Origin: Amycolatopsis sulphurea
GTDB taxonomy: Bacteria > Actinomycetota > Actinomycetes > Mycobacteriales > Pseudonocardiaceae
Assembly: GCF_002564045.1 (NCBI RefSeq)
Contig: NZ_PDJK01000002.1
Location: forward strand, 4,898,001-4,962,000
Length of the DNA: 64,000 bases
Reading direction: 5' to 3'
Shown here one piece after another: positions 15,598 to 24,130 of this stretch. The notes beneath the pieces were generated by a model. The model saw only the letters and a program-made list of their open reading frames with translations, did not search any database and had not been told where the DNA came from. Both the position numbers and the translations under genes were made by a program. The stretch's first letter is position 1. Each line of letters starts with the position of its first letter.

Positions 15598-16958
15598 CCG
15601 TAACCGGCCGGCTCACCGGGTTCGTGCGCGCGTTGCGTGCCCACGGCGTCGCGGCGGGCCCGAGCGAGACGGCGGATGCCGCAGCCGCCTTGGCGGTGCT
15701 GGGTTTCGAGGACCGCGAGCTGGTGCGCGAGGGGCTCGCGGCCGCGCTCGTGCGACGTGGCGGGCAACGCTCGGTGTTCGACGCGGTGTTCGACCTCTAC
15801 TTCCCCGCCGGGGTCGGCGTGCCCGAGCGGGCGCGCGAAGATCCACCGCGTAACCGTGAGCAGCTGCGGGATGAGCTCGCCGCGGCGCTGGCCGAAGGCG
15901 ACGAACAGGCGCTCGTCCAGCTGGCCGGGCTCGCCGTGGACCAGCTCGGTCAGTACGGCGCGCCGAACGGGGCGGGCGGTGGGTTTTCCGCGCACCAGAC
16001 GCTGGATCGGCTGCAACCACAGACGTTGATCGTGCGCGTGCTCGAAGCGATGCGTGCCGGTGGTTTCGGCGAAGGTGAGTTCACCGACCGGCTCGCCCGT
16101 GACGAAGTGCGCCGCCGGGTCGAGGATTTCCGCGGCCGGGTGCGCACCGAGGCACGGCGCCGGGCGGCCGAGGTCCGCGGGCGCGAACGGATCGCGCAGC
16201 ACGCGATCGCCCCCGCCGCCGACCGGGTGGACTTCCTGATGGCCAGCCGGGCCCAGCTCGGTGAACTGCGCCGGACGATCCAGCCGCTGTCCCGCAAGCT
16301 TGCCACGCGGCTGTCCGCCCGTCGCAAACGTGCTACCCGCGGGCAGATCGACCTGCGGCGCACCCTGCGGCGATCGCTGTCCACCGGCGGGGTCCCGCTG
16401 CGCCCGGCGTACCGGCACCGGCGGCCCGGACGGCCGGAAATCGTGCTGCTGTGCGATCTTTCCGGTTCGGTGGCCGGGTTCGCGAACTTCACCATGCTGC
16501 TCGTGCAGGCGTTGCGGGACCAGTTCTCGAAGGTCCGCGTCTTCGCCTTCGTGGACAGCACCGACGAGGTCACCCACCTCGTCGACGCCGGCGCGGCCGA
16601 CCCGGAACGGCTCGGCGCACGCATCCTCGGCGAGGCGGCCGTGGTCCGCTGGGACGGGCACAGCGACTACGGCGGCGCGCTCCGGCAGTTCACCGAGGAA
16701 TGGCTCGACGCCGTCGGCCCGCGCACCTCGGTGCTCGTCCTGGGTGACGCGCGGACGAACGGGGGAGACCCGAACCTGGCCGCCGTCCGCGCGATCCGCG
16801 ACCGGGCGCGGCACGTCCATTGGCTCAATCCGGAACGGCAGGCGCTCTGGTCCACCGGCGATTCCGCGGCGCTGGACTACGCCGGTCTCGTGCCGATGCA
16901 CGAATGCCGCACGGTGCAGCAGCTCAGCGGGCTGGTCACGCGGCTGCTCCCAGGCTGA
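15594..16958 (+). CDS. VWA-domain protein, CoxE-like partner of MoxR ATPase
   Basis: A 454-residue protein with an N-terminal helical, Arg-rich half and a C-terminal von Willebrand A domain. The MIDAS metal site is CDLSGSV (Asp288, Ser290, Ser292), with later supporting residues in WDGHSDYGGALRQF and LVLGDARTNG. This is the CoxE/DUF58-like arrangement of CO dehydrogenase maturation proteins. It overlaps the MoxR stop (GTGA), so the two are translationally coupled. The 3' end overlaps the converging adenosine deaminase gene by 23 bases. Confidence 0.9.
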   Translation: MTVTGRLTGFVRALRAHGVAAGPSETADAAAALAVLGFEDRELVREGLAAALVRRGGQRSVFDAVFDLYFPAGVGVPERAREDPPRNREQLRDELAAALAEGDEQALVQLAGLAVDQLGQYGAPNGAGGGFSAHQTLDRLQPQTLIVRVLEAMRAGGFGEGEFTDRLARDEVRRRVEDFRGRVRTEARRRAAEVRGRERIAQHAIAPAADRVDFLMASRAQLGELRRTIQPLSRKLATRLSARRKRATRGQIDLRRTLRRSLSTGGVPLRPAYRHRRPGRPEIVLLCDLSGSVAGFANFTMLLVQALRDQFSKVRVFAFVDSTDEVTHLVDAGAADPERLGARILGEAAVVRWDGHSDYGGALRQFTEEWLDAVGPRTSVLVLGDARTNGGDPNLAAVRAIRDRARHVHWLNPERQALWSTGDSAALDYAGLVPMHECRTVQQLSGLVTRLLPG

Positions 16959-17918
16959 GCCACCCGCGAATCTCCTTGTGCAGCTTGGTTTTCCTGGCTT
17001 CCGGCGCGAACGAGGCGGTGACCGCGGCGGCGGCCGGCCGGGCGAGCAGCCGGTCGTCGAACCCGAAAACCTCCCGTGCCCGGCGGAATTCGCCGGTGAG
17101 CGTGGTGGCGGCGACGTCCGGGACGTCCGTGCTGAGCGTGACCGCCAGCCCGGCCTCGATGAGCCGGGGGAGCGGGTGTTCCGGCCACGACGGCACCAGC
17201 CCGAGCGTGACGTTCGACGACGGGCACACCTCCAGCGCGATGGCGCGCTCGGCGATCTCGGCCGTCAGTTCCGGATCGTCCAGGACGCGGATTCCGTGCC
17301 CGAGCCGCTCCGCCCGCCCCGGCCCGAGCGCCTCGCGGATACTGTCCGGCCCTTCCTCTTCGCCGGCGTGGTGGACCAGATGCAGACCGAGCTCCCGGTC
17401 CTGCGCAAGGACTTCGGTGAACGGCGCGAGCGAAAGCGCTCCTCGCCCGCCATCCCGATCCCGGCGACCTCCGGGTGCGCGGCGGCGAGTTCGACGGTCC
17501 GCCGGGCGCGTTCGACCGGTTTGCGGCGGGAATGGTCCAGCAGCAGCCGCCATTCCATACCGTGTTCGGCGCCGCCCTCGCGTAGTCCGGTGAGTACGGA
17601 TTCGAGCGCCATTGCCAGGTCACCGAGGCGTTCCCCGTGTGCGGCGGCGGTGAAGGTGACCTCCGCGTACCGGGTGCCTTGCGCGGCTTCGTCCGCGCAG
17701 AACTCCCGCGCGATCCGGACGAAGTCCTCGGGACGCCGGAGGCAGGCACGGGTGGCGCTGTTGTATTCGGCGAACGCGCGGAACCCGTCGAACGCCGGTT
17801 GGCGCGCGGGCAGCCGGACCCCGTTGACCTCCGCGAGTTCCCGGCGGGTGTCCGGCCGGATGGTGCTTTCGAGGTGAACGTGCAAGTGGGCCTTGGGCAG
17901 GGCGGTCAGGTCGCGCAC
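16936..17918 (-). pseudogene. adenosine deaminase, broken by a one-base deletion
   Basis: The frame starting with GTG at 17918 (LPKAHLHVHLESTIRPDT, the HxH metal ligands) runs as an adenosine/adenine deaminase to AGIGMAGEE and then loses homology. The homologous continuation (ALSLAPFTEVLAQDRELG, then HLVHHAGEEEG, ERLGHGIRVL, LEVCPSSNVTLG and LSTDVPDV) is in another frame. Inserting one G near 17440 would restore AGEEALSLAP, a normal family sequence, and the span of 983 bp is one short of a multiple of three. The enzyme would deaminate (deoxy)adenosine to inosine in purine salvage. Either this is a recent null mutation or a sequencing error in a G/C run; all catalytic motifs survive, favouring a very recent event. 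Confidence 0.85.
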
Positions 17919-17991
17919 CCGGCCGATCCTGCCCTTTGCGCGCCCGTTGTGTCGCGGGGTTTTCTTTCACCCGATGGCGCTCGCGGTGGCG

Positions 17992-18017
17992 GGAACTCGG
18001 GCTCGGTGCTCTGCGTT
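17992..18017 (+). promoter_or_regulatory. candidate ECF (SigR/SigH-like) promoter
   Basis: GGAAC (17992-17996), 17 bases, then CGTT (18014-18017), matching the GGAAY-N17/18-CGTT pattern of actinobacterial oxidative-stress sigma factors. It is 36 bp upstream of the MT0933-like gene. One match in GC-rich DNA can occur by chance. Confidence 0.35.
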
Positions 18018-18052
18018 GGACAGGGTGAAGCCACGAGCGCAGGAGGACCTCC

Positions 18053-18253
18053 ATGGCGATGATCAAACGACTGACCGTACTGGCCGGGGCCGCGAGCGCG
18101 GTGAGTTCCTATGTGCGACGGAACCCGGAGAAGGTCAACAAGGCCGTCGGGAAGGCGGCGCACTTCGTCGACGAGAAGACGAAGGGGCGTTACCACACGC
18201 AGATCTCCGGTGCGGTGCGGAAGGTTTCGGACGTGACTCGCTCCGGGCGGTGA
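18053..18253 (+). CDS. MT0933/Rv0909-like small antitoxin-family protein
   Basis: A 66-residue basic protein: a hydrophobic N-terminal stretch (MIKRLTVLAGAASAVSSYV) followed by NPEKVNKAVGKAAHFVDEKT, KGRYHTQISGAVRKV. The second part is the Rv0909/MT0933-type helical repeat (EKVDKAVDKA..VDEKTGGKY..I). The family is named from a mycobacterial toxin-antitoxin pair, but no toxin gene is adjacent here, and many actinobacterial members are orphans. AGGAGG eight bases before the ATG is an excellent ribosome binding site. A GGAAC-N17-CGTT element upstream hints at stress control. Confidence 0.75.
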   Translation: MAMIKRLTVLAGAASAVSSYVRRNPEKVNKAVGKAAHFVDEKTKGRYHTQISGAVRKVSDVTRSGR

Positions 18254-19247
18254 GCTGGGGGAGGTGTGGGTCGGTTTCGGTGCTCGGCTCCGGTACTTGG
18301 CTCCGGCTCCGCGATCGGTGAGTATGGGTGACGACGCGGAGCCTGCCCGATTCGGGTGGGGCGGGGTCGTCGGCTGGGCGGTGGGGAGGTGTAGGGAGTT
18401 CCGGCCTGGGGTGTTGCCGGACCTGGGTGTTGCCGGATACGCGGGTTCGTTTCGGGCGGACCGGTAGCGGCGGCGAAAGCGCGAGCGGATGGCGATTCCG
18501 CTGATGGTGGGGTTGTCGGTGCTTGTGGTGCTGTGAGTGGTCCTGGTGATGGTGGGGTTGTCCGGCTTGCGGTGCCGTCACTGGTCCTGCAGATGGCGGG
18601 CCGTCGGACTTGTGGTGCCGCGGCAAGGTCCGGTTGATGGGCTGTGCTCTGGACGGGGCGGCTCGGCAAGCTCCGGGAGAGGCTGCCCGAGGCCGGATCC
18701 GGTCCCGGGCGGAGGGTCTGTGGTCCGTGCGGTTGCGTGCCGGTGCCGCTGCCGCTGCCTGGCCTGGGCCTGGGCCTGGGCCTGGTCCGCCCTGGAATGT
18801 TGTGTCGCTGGTGCTGCGGCGGACTTCGCCCCGCCGCAGCAGATACCTTCGCCGCTGGCGTGGCGGATGGCTTGGGCATTCCATCGCAGATGGCTTTGGC
18901 GCGGCAAACGGCAGACGATCGGGCTACGAGCGACAGACCCGCCGGCACCAAGATACCGTCCGCCCGCGGCCACCGAATCGGGATGGCCCCGATCGTACCG
19001 ATCGGTGAACCCATTGCCGCGTAACGGTTTCCAACTCCTTCGGTTCCCGACCCCCGGTTCCCGGCACCTTCGGTTCCCGCCTGCCCGGCTCCTGACTCCT
19101 TCGGTTCCTGGCGCCTTCGCTTCCCGACCGCTCCGGTTCCCGACCCCTTCGGCCTTCTGGCACCTTCGGCTTCCGGTACCTCCGGCGTTCGCCCGTCCCC
19201 GTCCCGGGGCAGGAGCCACCCACTCCTGTCCCGGGAATTCGCCGGAC
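18254..19247. other. 994-bp gene-free region with low-complexity repeats
   Basis: No reading frame here resembles a protein. The left part has imperfect units such as CTGGGTGTTGCCGG and GGTGATGGTGGGGTTG, a GGCCTG hexamer run lies at 18760-18786, and 19038-19180 is a run of units built on TTCGGTTCCCGAC/CCTTC in pyrimidine-rich orientation. Long frames across it are products of the repeats. Confidence 0.55.
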
Positions 19248-21089
19248 TCACTCGGCGGCCAGAGTGGCGAGCACTCCCTCCCCGTACTTCGCCAGCTTGT
19301 TCTCGCCGACGCCGTTGACCGTGCCCAGTTCCGACAGGGAGCCGGGGCGTTCGGTGGCGATCTGGCGGAGCGTGGCGTCGTGGAAGATCACGTAGGCGGG
19401 GACGCCCTGTTCCTTCGCGGTGGCGGCACGCCAGGAGCGCAGGCGTTCGAACACAGGGGCCGCTTCGGTCGGGAGTTCGGCGGCGGGGGCGCCGCGGCGT
19501 GAGGTTCGGGGGGCGCGGGCTGTGCGTTCGGGTTCGCGGCGCAGCATGACCTGCTGCGAACCGTTCAGCACGGCGGTGGAGCCCTCCGTGAGCACCAGCG
19601 AACCGTAATCGCCTTCCACCGCGAGCAGGTTGCCGGCCAGCAGCTGGCGCACCACCGCTCGCCACTCGGGCTCGCGCAGTTCGGTGCCGACGCCGAACAC
19701 CGTGAGCTCGTCGTGGCGGAACTGGGTGACCTTCGGCGTCGTCTTGCCGAGTAGGATGTCGATGATCTGGCCGGCCCCGAACTTCTGCCGCCGCTCGTTG
19801 CGGAGACGGACCACAGTGGACAGTAACTTTTGCGCGGCCACGGTGCCGTCCCAGCTTTCCGGCGGGGTCTGGCAGGTGTCGCAGTTACCGCACGGCTGGG
19901 CGGACTGGCCGAAGTAGGCCAGGACCTGCTGCCGCCGGCAGGTGACCGTCTCGCACAGCGCGAGCATCGCGTTGAGGTGCCTGGCCAGCTGCCGCCGGTG
20001 CGCCTCGTCGCCCTCGGAGCTGTCGATCATCTTGCGTTGCTGCACCACGTCCTGCAGCCCGTAGGCCAGCCAGGCGGTGGAGGGCTGCCCGTCGCGGCCC
20101 GCGCGGCCGGTCTCCTGGTAGTAGCCTTCCACGGACTTGGGCAGGTCCAGGTGCGCCACGAACCGGACGTCCGGCTTGTCGATGCCCATGCCGAACGCGA
20201 TCGTGGCCACCACCACGAGCCCGTCCTCGCGCAGGAACCGGGATTGGTTGGCGGCGCGGGTCGCCTTGTCCAGCCCGGCGTGGTAAGGCAGCGCGGGGAT
20301 TCCGTCCTGTACCAGGAAATCCGCGGTCTTCTCCACGGACGCCCTGGACAGGCAGTAGACGATTCCGGCGTCTCCGGGGTGCTCGGTGCGCAATAGATCC
20401 AGCAGCTGCTTCTGTGGGGAGTTCTTCGGCACGATCCGGTACTGGATGTTCGGCCGGTCGAAGCTTGCCACGAAATGCCGGGCCTGATCCAGGCCGAGCC
20501 GGGTGGAGATCTCCCGGCGGGTGGCCTCGGTCGCGGTGGCGGTGAGCGCGATCCGCGGCACCTCGGGCCAGCGCTCGTGCAGCGAGGAGAGCATCAGGTA
20601 GTCGGGCCGGAAATCGTGGCCCCACTGGGAAACGCAGTGCGCCTCGTCGATTGCGAACAGGGCGATCTTCCCGCGATCCAGCAGCCGCACGGTCGCCTCC
20701 ACCGACAACCGCTCCGGCGCGAGGTAGAGCAGATCCAGCTCCCCCGCGACGAACGCCGCCTCGACCTCCTGCCGCTGCGCGAAATCCTGGGTGGAATTGA
20801 GGAATCCGGCCCGCACGCCGACGTTGCGCAGCGCGTCGACCTGGTCCTGCATCAGCGCGATCAGCGGGGAGACGACCACCCCCGTGCCGGGCCGTACCAG
20901 CGCGGGAATTTGGTAGCACAGCGACTTCCCGCCGCCGGTCGGCATGAGCACGAGCGCGTCGCCGCCCGCGACCACATGCTCGACGATCTCCTCCTGATCG
21001 CCGCGGAACGAGTCGTACCCGAATACGCGGTGCAGGGTTTCGAGAGCAGGGGAACGGGTGGCCGGTGCGGCCAGGTCGGGGTGTGCCAC
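19248..21089 (-). CDS. recQ: RecQ-family ATP-dependent DNA helicase
   Basis: A 613-residue RecQ helicase. In order: motif 0 FRGDQEEIVEHV, motif I MPTGGGKSLCYQIPAL, motif II FAIDEAHCVSQWGHDFRPDY (DEAH plus aromatic-rich loop), motif III LTATAT, motif IV-VI including VVVATIAFGMGIDKPDVRFV and YYQETGRAGRDG, a zinc site with Cys in CETVTCRRQ...CGNCDTCQ, a winged-helix segment, and a C-terminal HRDC domain (FERLRSWRAATAKEQGVPAY to the end). It unwinds 3'-5' during recombination repair. The GTG at 21089 gives VAHPDLAAPATRSPALETL; the longer upstream frame is noncoding. Confidence 0.95.
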   Translation of the reverse strand: MAHPDLAAPATRSPALETLHRVFGYDSFRGDQEEIVEHVVAGGDALVLMPTGGGKSLCYQIPALVRPGTGVVVSPLIALMQDQVDALRNVGVRAGFLNSTQDFAQRQEVEAAFVAGELDLLYLAPERLSVEATVRLLDRGKIALFAIDEAHCVSQWGHDFRPDYLMLSSLHERWPEVPRIALTATATEATRREISTRLGLDQARHFVASFDRPNIQYRIVPKNSPQKQLLDLLRTEHPGDAGIVYCLSRASVEKTADFLVQDGIPALPYHAGLDKATRAANQSRFLREDGLVVVATIAFGMGIDKPDVRFVAHLDLPKSVEGYYQETGRAGRDGQPSTAWLAYGLQDVVQQRKMIDSSEGDEAHRRQLARHLNAMLALCETVTCRRQQVLAYFGQSAQPCGNCDTCQTPPESWDGTVAAQKLLSTVVRLRNERRQKFGAGQIIDILLGKTTPKVTQFRHDELTVFGVGTELREPEWRAVVRQLLAGNLLAVEGDYGSLVLTEGSTAVLNGSQQVMLRREPERTARAPRTSRRGAPAAELPTEAAPVFERLRSWRAATAKEQGVPAYVIFHDATLRQIATERPGSLSELGTVNGVGENKLAKYGEGVLATLAAE

Positions 21090-21514
21090 CCGGCCGATTC
21101 TAGGCTGGAAGACGACCCGCGGGCACCGCCCCCCACCGCATTCGGCACGAACGTCGCGGTCACACCGCGCCTCTGCAGGGCGAATGGCGGACGAGGGTTG
21201 CCGAGAGTGAGCGACACGCCGGGGCGGTGGCAGGGGGACGGTGTCCGGTGGGGTTTGGCGGGTGGGGTGAACGGCCCGGTCGCTACAGCGTGGGGTGACA
21301 GGGCCGGGTGTCGGTTGTGGTGAGGCGTGGTGGGGTGCAGGGTGGTCGGTGGACGGATGAGTGGTGGCGGATGGGCCGAAGAGGGGAGGCGGCTGAGGTG
21401 AGAGGAAGCCGGGCGGCTGGGTGGCATAGTCGCCGGGCAGGTAACCACGTGAGCGGTGTGGTTGTGGGAATCGACGGGCCGGATCGGTTGGCCGGCGAAG
21501 TGGTTTGATCATCG

Positions 21515-21558
21515 GGTGGCCGGGTGGCCGGGTGGCCGGGTGGCCGGGTGGCCGGGTG
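21515..21558 (+). repeat. GGCCGGGTG nonamer tandem repeat
   Basis: About five head-to-tail copies of a 9-bp unit (GTGGCCGGG), the first of three adjacent microsatellites. Confidence 0.85.
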
Positions 21559-21590
21559 GTGCGCGGAGAGAGGAGAGAGAGTTTGTTCGG

Positions 21591-21727
21591 GCCGCCAGCC
21601 GCCAGCCGCCAGCCGCCAGCCGCCAGCCGCCAGCCGCCAGCCGCCAGCCGCCAGCCGCCAGCCGCCAGCCGCCAGCCGCCAGCCGCCAGCCGCCAGCCGC
21701 CAGCCGCCAGCCGCCAGCCGGGCAGCC
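21591..21727 (+). repeat. CCGCCAG heptamer tandem repeat (~19 copies)
   Basis: Around 19 perfect 7-bp units in a row with no interruption, then a switch to an 8-bp unit. Because 7 is not a multiple of 3, every frame encodes the same kind of heptapeptide repeat. The perfect array implies recent expansion and likely length variation between strains. Confidence 0.95.
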
Positions 21728-21750
21728 GGGCAGCCGGGCAGCCGGGCAGT
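21720..21750 (+). repeat. GGGCAGCC octamer tandem repeat
   Basis: About four copies of an 8-bp unit derived from the neighbouring heptamer, ending at GGGCAGTGTGG. Confidence 0.85.
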
Positions 21751-22025
21751 GTGGTCGGGAGGGGTCGGCCAGGTCACCTGGAGCGGACTGCCCGGGGTGG
21801 CGAGGTGGACCGGTAGCCCCGTGGCCGGATCGACAAGGTCCCCGGGCTCAGGCGGGGGATCAGGGCGCGGGCGTCGGTGGACGGTGCGGTGCGCGGCAGC
21901 GGGGCCGAACGAGGGAGCATCGGCCGTGGCGCGGCGGCGATGGCGCCGGCCGGACGTCGCGCAGTGCTCCGGAGTCCGGAAGGCGCGGTGGCCGGGCATC
22001 GCCGGGGATGGCGCACAATGGGGTC

Positions 22026-22460
22026 GTGGCTTTCCCGATCACCGATCTCGCCGGGTACTTCTCCGGGGCGTGGCTGCTCGATCGGGGGATCGCCGGAATT
22101 GGCGGGGAGGAGCTGGGGCAGGCCGAGGGGCGGGCGACGTTCGCGCTTGAGGGTGAGGTGCTCGTCTACCACGAGGCGGGACGGTTGCGGCTCGGGGCGC
22201 ACACGGGACCGTTCAGCCGCACCCTGCATTACCGGATCACCGGGGCCGGCCGGGCCGCGGTGCACTTCGATCACGGCGGGTTCTTCCACGAACTCGACCT
22301 GACCATCGGGGAGTGGGTGGCCGGGCATCCGTGCCAGGCGGACTTCTACCGAGGCAGCTACCACGTGCACGATCGGCGGGGCTGGCGGCAGGAATGGACG
22401 GTTCGGGGGCCGGCGAAGGAACACGTGATCACCAGCCGGTTCACCCGGGAAGACGGCTGA
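22026..22460 (+). CDS. DUF6314-family protein
   Basis: A 144-residue protein resembling the DUF6314 family: LAGYFSGAWLLDRGI, GEELGQAEGRATF, LVYHEAGRLRLG, RTLHYRIT, VHFDHGGFFHELDL, and a final CQADFYRGSYHVHDRRGWRQ with the conserved DxYrGxY and W. The predicted fold is an all-beta barrel of lipocalin type; function is unknown. I chose the GTG at 22026 because homology begins at the following residues; an in-frame ATG at 22008 would add six residues. It converges on a tiny membrane-protein gene. Confidence 0.7.
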   Translation: MAFPITDLAGYFSGAWLLDRGIAGIGGEELGQAEGRATFALEGEVLVYHEAGRLRLGAHTGPFSRTLHYRITGAGRAAVHFDHGGFFHELDLTIGEWVAGHPCQADFYRGSYHVHDRRGWRQEWTVRGPAKEHVITSRFTREDG

Positions 22461-22467
22461 GGAGTGC

Positions 22468-22617
22468 TCAGCGCCGCCGGTTGCGCACGATCACCAGCAG
22501 CACCACGAGCGCGGACACCGCGCAGGCCACCACGATGACGGTGCCCGCCCAGCCGGGGATCGGGATGCCCGCGACGTCGCCGAAGCCGGGCATCAGAAGG
22601 TGGGTGCCGGTCGCCAC
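22468..22617 (-). CDS. 49-residue single-span membrane protein
   Basis: GTG at 22617 with GGGAG nine bases upstream. The protein has a short N-terminus (VATGTHLLMPGFGDVAGIPI), one strong transmembrane helix (GTVIVVACAVSALVVLLVIV) and a basic tail RNRRR, predicting N-out/C-in topology. No family is recognised. It ends seven bases from the converging DUF6314 stop. Confidence 0.5.
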   Translation of the reverse strand: MATGTHLLMPGFGDVAGIPIPGWAGTVIVVACAVSALVVLLVIVRNRRR

Positions 22618-22694
22618 GGGCCACTCCCTTCGCCGGGCGTGCGCTGCCGACGATACCCGATCGCGCGCGGACAGCCGGTGCGGCGAGGGGGATG

Positions 22695-22912
22695 ATCGGG
22701 GCAGGCCAACCCGAAGAGCAGGCCAACCCCGAGGGCAGGCCAACCCTCCCCCGGAGGGCGAGCCAACCCCCGGAGAACAAGCCAACCGGGGAACAGGGCC
22801 AACCCCGGGAACAGGGCCGGACCCTGGGAACAAGGCCGAACCCAAAGAACAGGGCCGGACCCCGGGGGAACAGGGCCGAACCCGGGGAACAGGGCCGGAC
22901 GCGAGGAGGAAC
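22695..22912 (+). repeat. degenerate minisatellite (AACAGGGCCGGACCC units)
   Basis: Two related blocks: first GCAGGCCAACCC/GAGGGCAGGCCAACC units (22695-22780), then units of about 18 bp built on GGGAACAGGGCCGGACCC to 22900. The array ends immediately before the ribosome binding site of the DinB gene, so it may lie in its 5' leader. Confidence 0.75.
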
Positions 22913-22917
22913 GCGGC

Positions 22918-23424
22918 ATGGACGTGGCGGGAGTGCTGACGGACGGATTCGCCCGGATCCGGGAGGTGGTGCACGAGACGGTCGACGGGCTCCCCGCCGA
23001 ACTGCTCCTCGCCCGCCCCGGCCCGGACGCCAACTCGATCTCCTGGCTGATCTGGCACCTGACCCGGGTACAGGACGACCATATCGCCGGCGTCGCGGAC
23101 ACCCGGCAGCTCTGGACCGCGCAGGACTGGCACCACCGCTTCGCCCTGCCGCTCCCGGCTGTGGACATCGGGTATGGGCACCGCAGCGAGGACGTCGCCG
23201 CGGTCCGGATCGGCGACCCGGAGCTGCTGCTCGGCTACTACGACGCAGTGCACGAGCACACCACCGGCTGGCTCGCGGGAATCACCGCGGCGGACCTCGA
23301 CCGCGTGGTCGACGAGCACTGGGACCCTCCGGTGACCCTCGGGGTCCGGCTGATCAGCGTGCTCTCCGACGATCTGCAGCACGCCGGGCAAGCCGCCTAC
23401 CTGCGGGGTCTGCTGGGCGGCTGA
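22918..23424 (+). CDS. DinB/DUF664-family protein
   Basis: A 168-residue four-helix DinB-superfamily protein. It has the metal-site histidines in SWLIWHLTRVQDDHIAG and at the C-terminus DDLQHAGQAAYLRGL. The superfamily includes mycothiol- and bacillithiol-dependent transferases; this DUF664-type member could use mycothiol, the actinobacterial thiol (inference). AGGAGGAACGCGGC precedes the ATG, an excellent ribosome binding site. It is a single gene; the minisatellite lies directly upstream. Confidence 0.85.
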   Translation: MDVAGVLTDGFARIREVVHETVDGLPAELLLARPGPDANSISWLIWHLTRVQDDHIAGVADTRQLWTAQDWHHRFALPLPAVDIGYGHRSEDVAAVRIGDPELLLGYYDAVHEHTTGWLAGITAADLDRVVDEHWDPPVTLGVRLISVLSDDLQHAGQAAYLRGLLGG

Positions 23425-23626
23425 AGGGCTGTCGGCCAGGCGATCGCGCGTTGCGGCGGATCCGGAAGCGGCTGCGGCACCCGGGAACGCAGCCCTGGTC
23501 CGTTCCGGCGGCAGTGTCCATTTTCGACTGTCAGGGTGTTCTCGTTGCAGTGCAATGGTTTCGCGCGGCACAGTCGTTCGCCCCACCGTATCAGGCCTCC
23601 ATCGGCGCCAGCAGACGGTCGAGTGG

Positions 23627-24130
23627 TCAAGACGTCCCGCAGGTGATCGTGGTGGAACCGTCGGTGGAGACCACACGGACACCGTCGGTCCCGGGGGAAT
23701 CGCCGGCGGCGGACAGGGCGGCCACGGTGGTGCACGCGATCTGGTTGAGGCCGCTGGAGGGGATCACCCTCATCGAGTACGGCAGGGTCACCACGACCGG
23801 ATTGGCGGTGGCGTTCACCGAGGGGGGCGCGGCGTTCACGGGCAGCGCCGAGTAGTAGCCCTGCGCCGATTCGGCCGCGTCGGGGCCGCGGAACAGCGTG
23901 GTCAGCGCGCCGCTGGGGGTGATCACGTCGGACTGGTCCCGGGTGACCGGGGCGAGCTGGCCATCGAAACGGAAGTACAGCGTGAGCTGGGTGCTGCCGC
24001 GGCCGGAATCGTGGGCGTCCGGGGCTTCCCCAGCCGGGATCACGTCGGTCGGCTGGACTCCGCAGGCGGTGGCCGACAGGCCGGTTACCGCGCCGGCCAG
24101 GGCGAGCACGATCGCGGTGGCGCGGTTCAT
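23627..24130 (-). CDS. secreted lipoprotein with GerMN-like domain, third gene of two-component operon
   Basis: A 167-residue lipoprotein: signal peptide MNRATAIVLALAGAVTGLSA followed by the lipobox ending TAC, with the lipidated Cys at residue 23. The mature part (LTLYFRFDGQLAPVTR, SGALTTLFRGPDAAESAQGY, VVTLPYSMRVIPSSGLNQI) resembles the GerMN/sporulation-spore-germination fold also found in LpqB. Its ATG overlaps the kinase stop by four bases (ATGA). A lipoprotein co-transcribed with a regulator and kinase recalls the CseABC cell-envelope system of Streptomyces, where the lipoprotein tunes the kinase; here the order is regulator, kinase, lipoprotein. Confidence 0.85.
   Translation of the reverse strand: MNRATAIVLALAGAVTGLSATACGVQPTDVIPAGEAPDAHDSGRGSTQLTLYFRFDGQLAPVTRDQSDVITPSGALTTLFRGPDAAESAQGYYSALPVNAAPPSVNATANPVVVTLPYSMRVIPSSGLNQIACTTVAALSAAGDSPGTDGVRVVSTDGSTTITCGTS

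Larger units (their letters stand above)
21090..22007. other. gene-free region with minisatellites between recQ and the DUF6314 gene
   Basis: Over 900 bases containing three adjacent tandem repeats (21515-21750) flanked by GC-rich sequence. A minus-strand frame across it encodes a plausible-looking segment (PGDLVDPATGLPVHLATPG), but most of that frame is the heptamer repeat and it lacks any recognisable family, so I do not call a gene. Confidence 0.5.

Noticed and set aside
18135..19665. Long minus-strand frames across the repeat-rich gap and recQ end
   Set aside because: Arg/Pro/Ser-rich translations of repeats with no recognisable domain.
21591..21750. Possible CRISPR array
   Set aside because: Units are 7-8 bp with no spacers; no cas genes are present. 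No other direct-repeat array with spacers was seen in the window.
21283..21999. Minus-strand frame with a 7-residue periodic segment and a plausible N-terminal part
   Set aside because: The periodicity comes from the CCGCCAG array, which is open in every frame; no family or start signal supports a gene.
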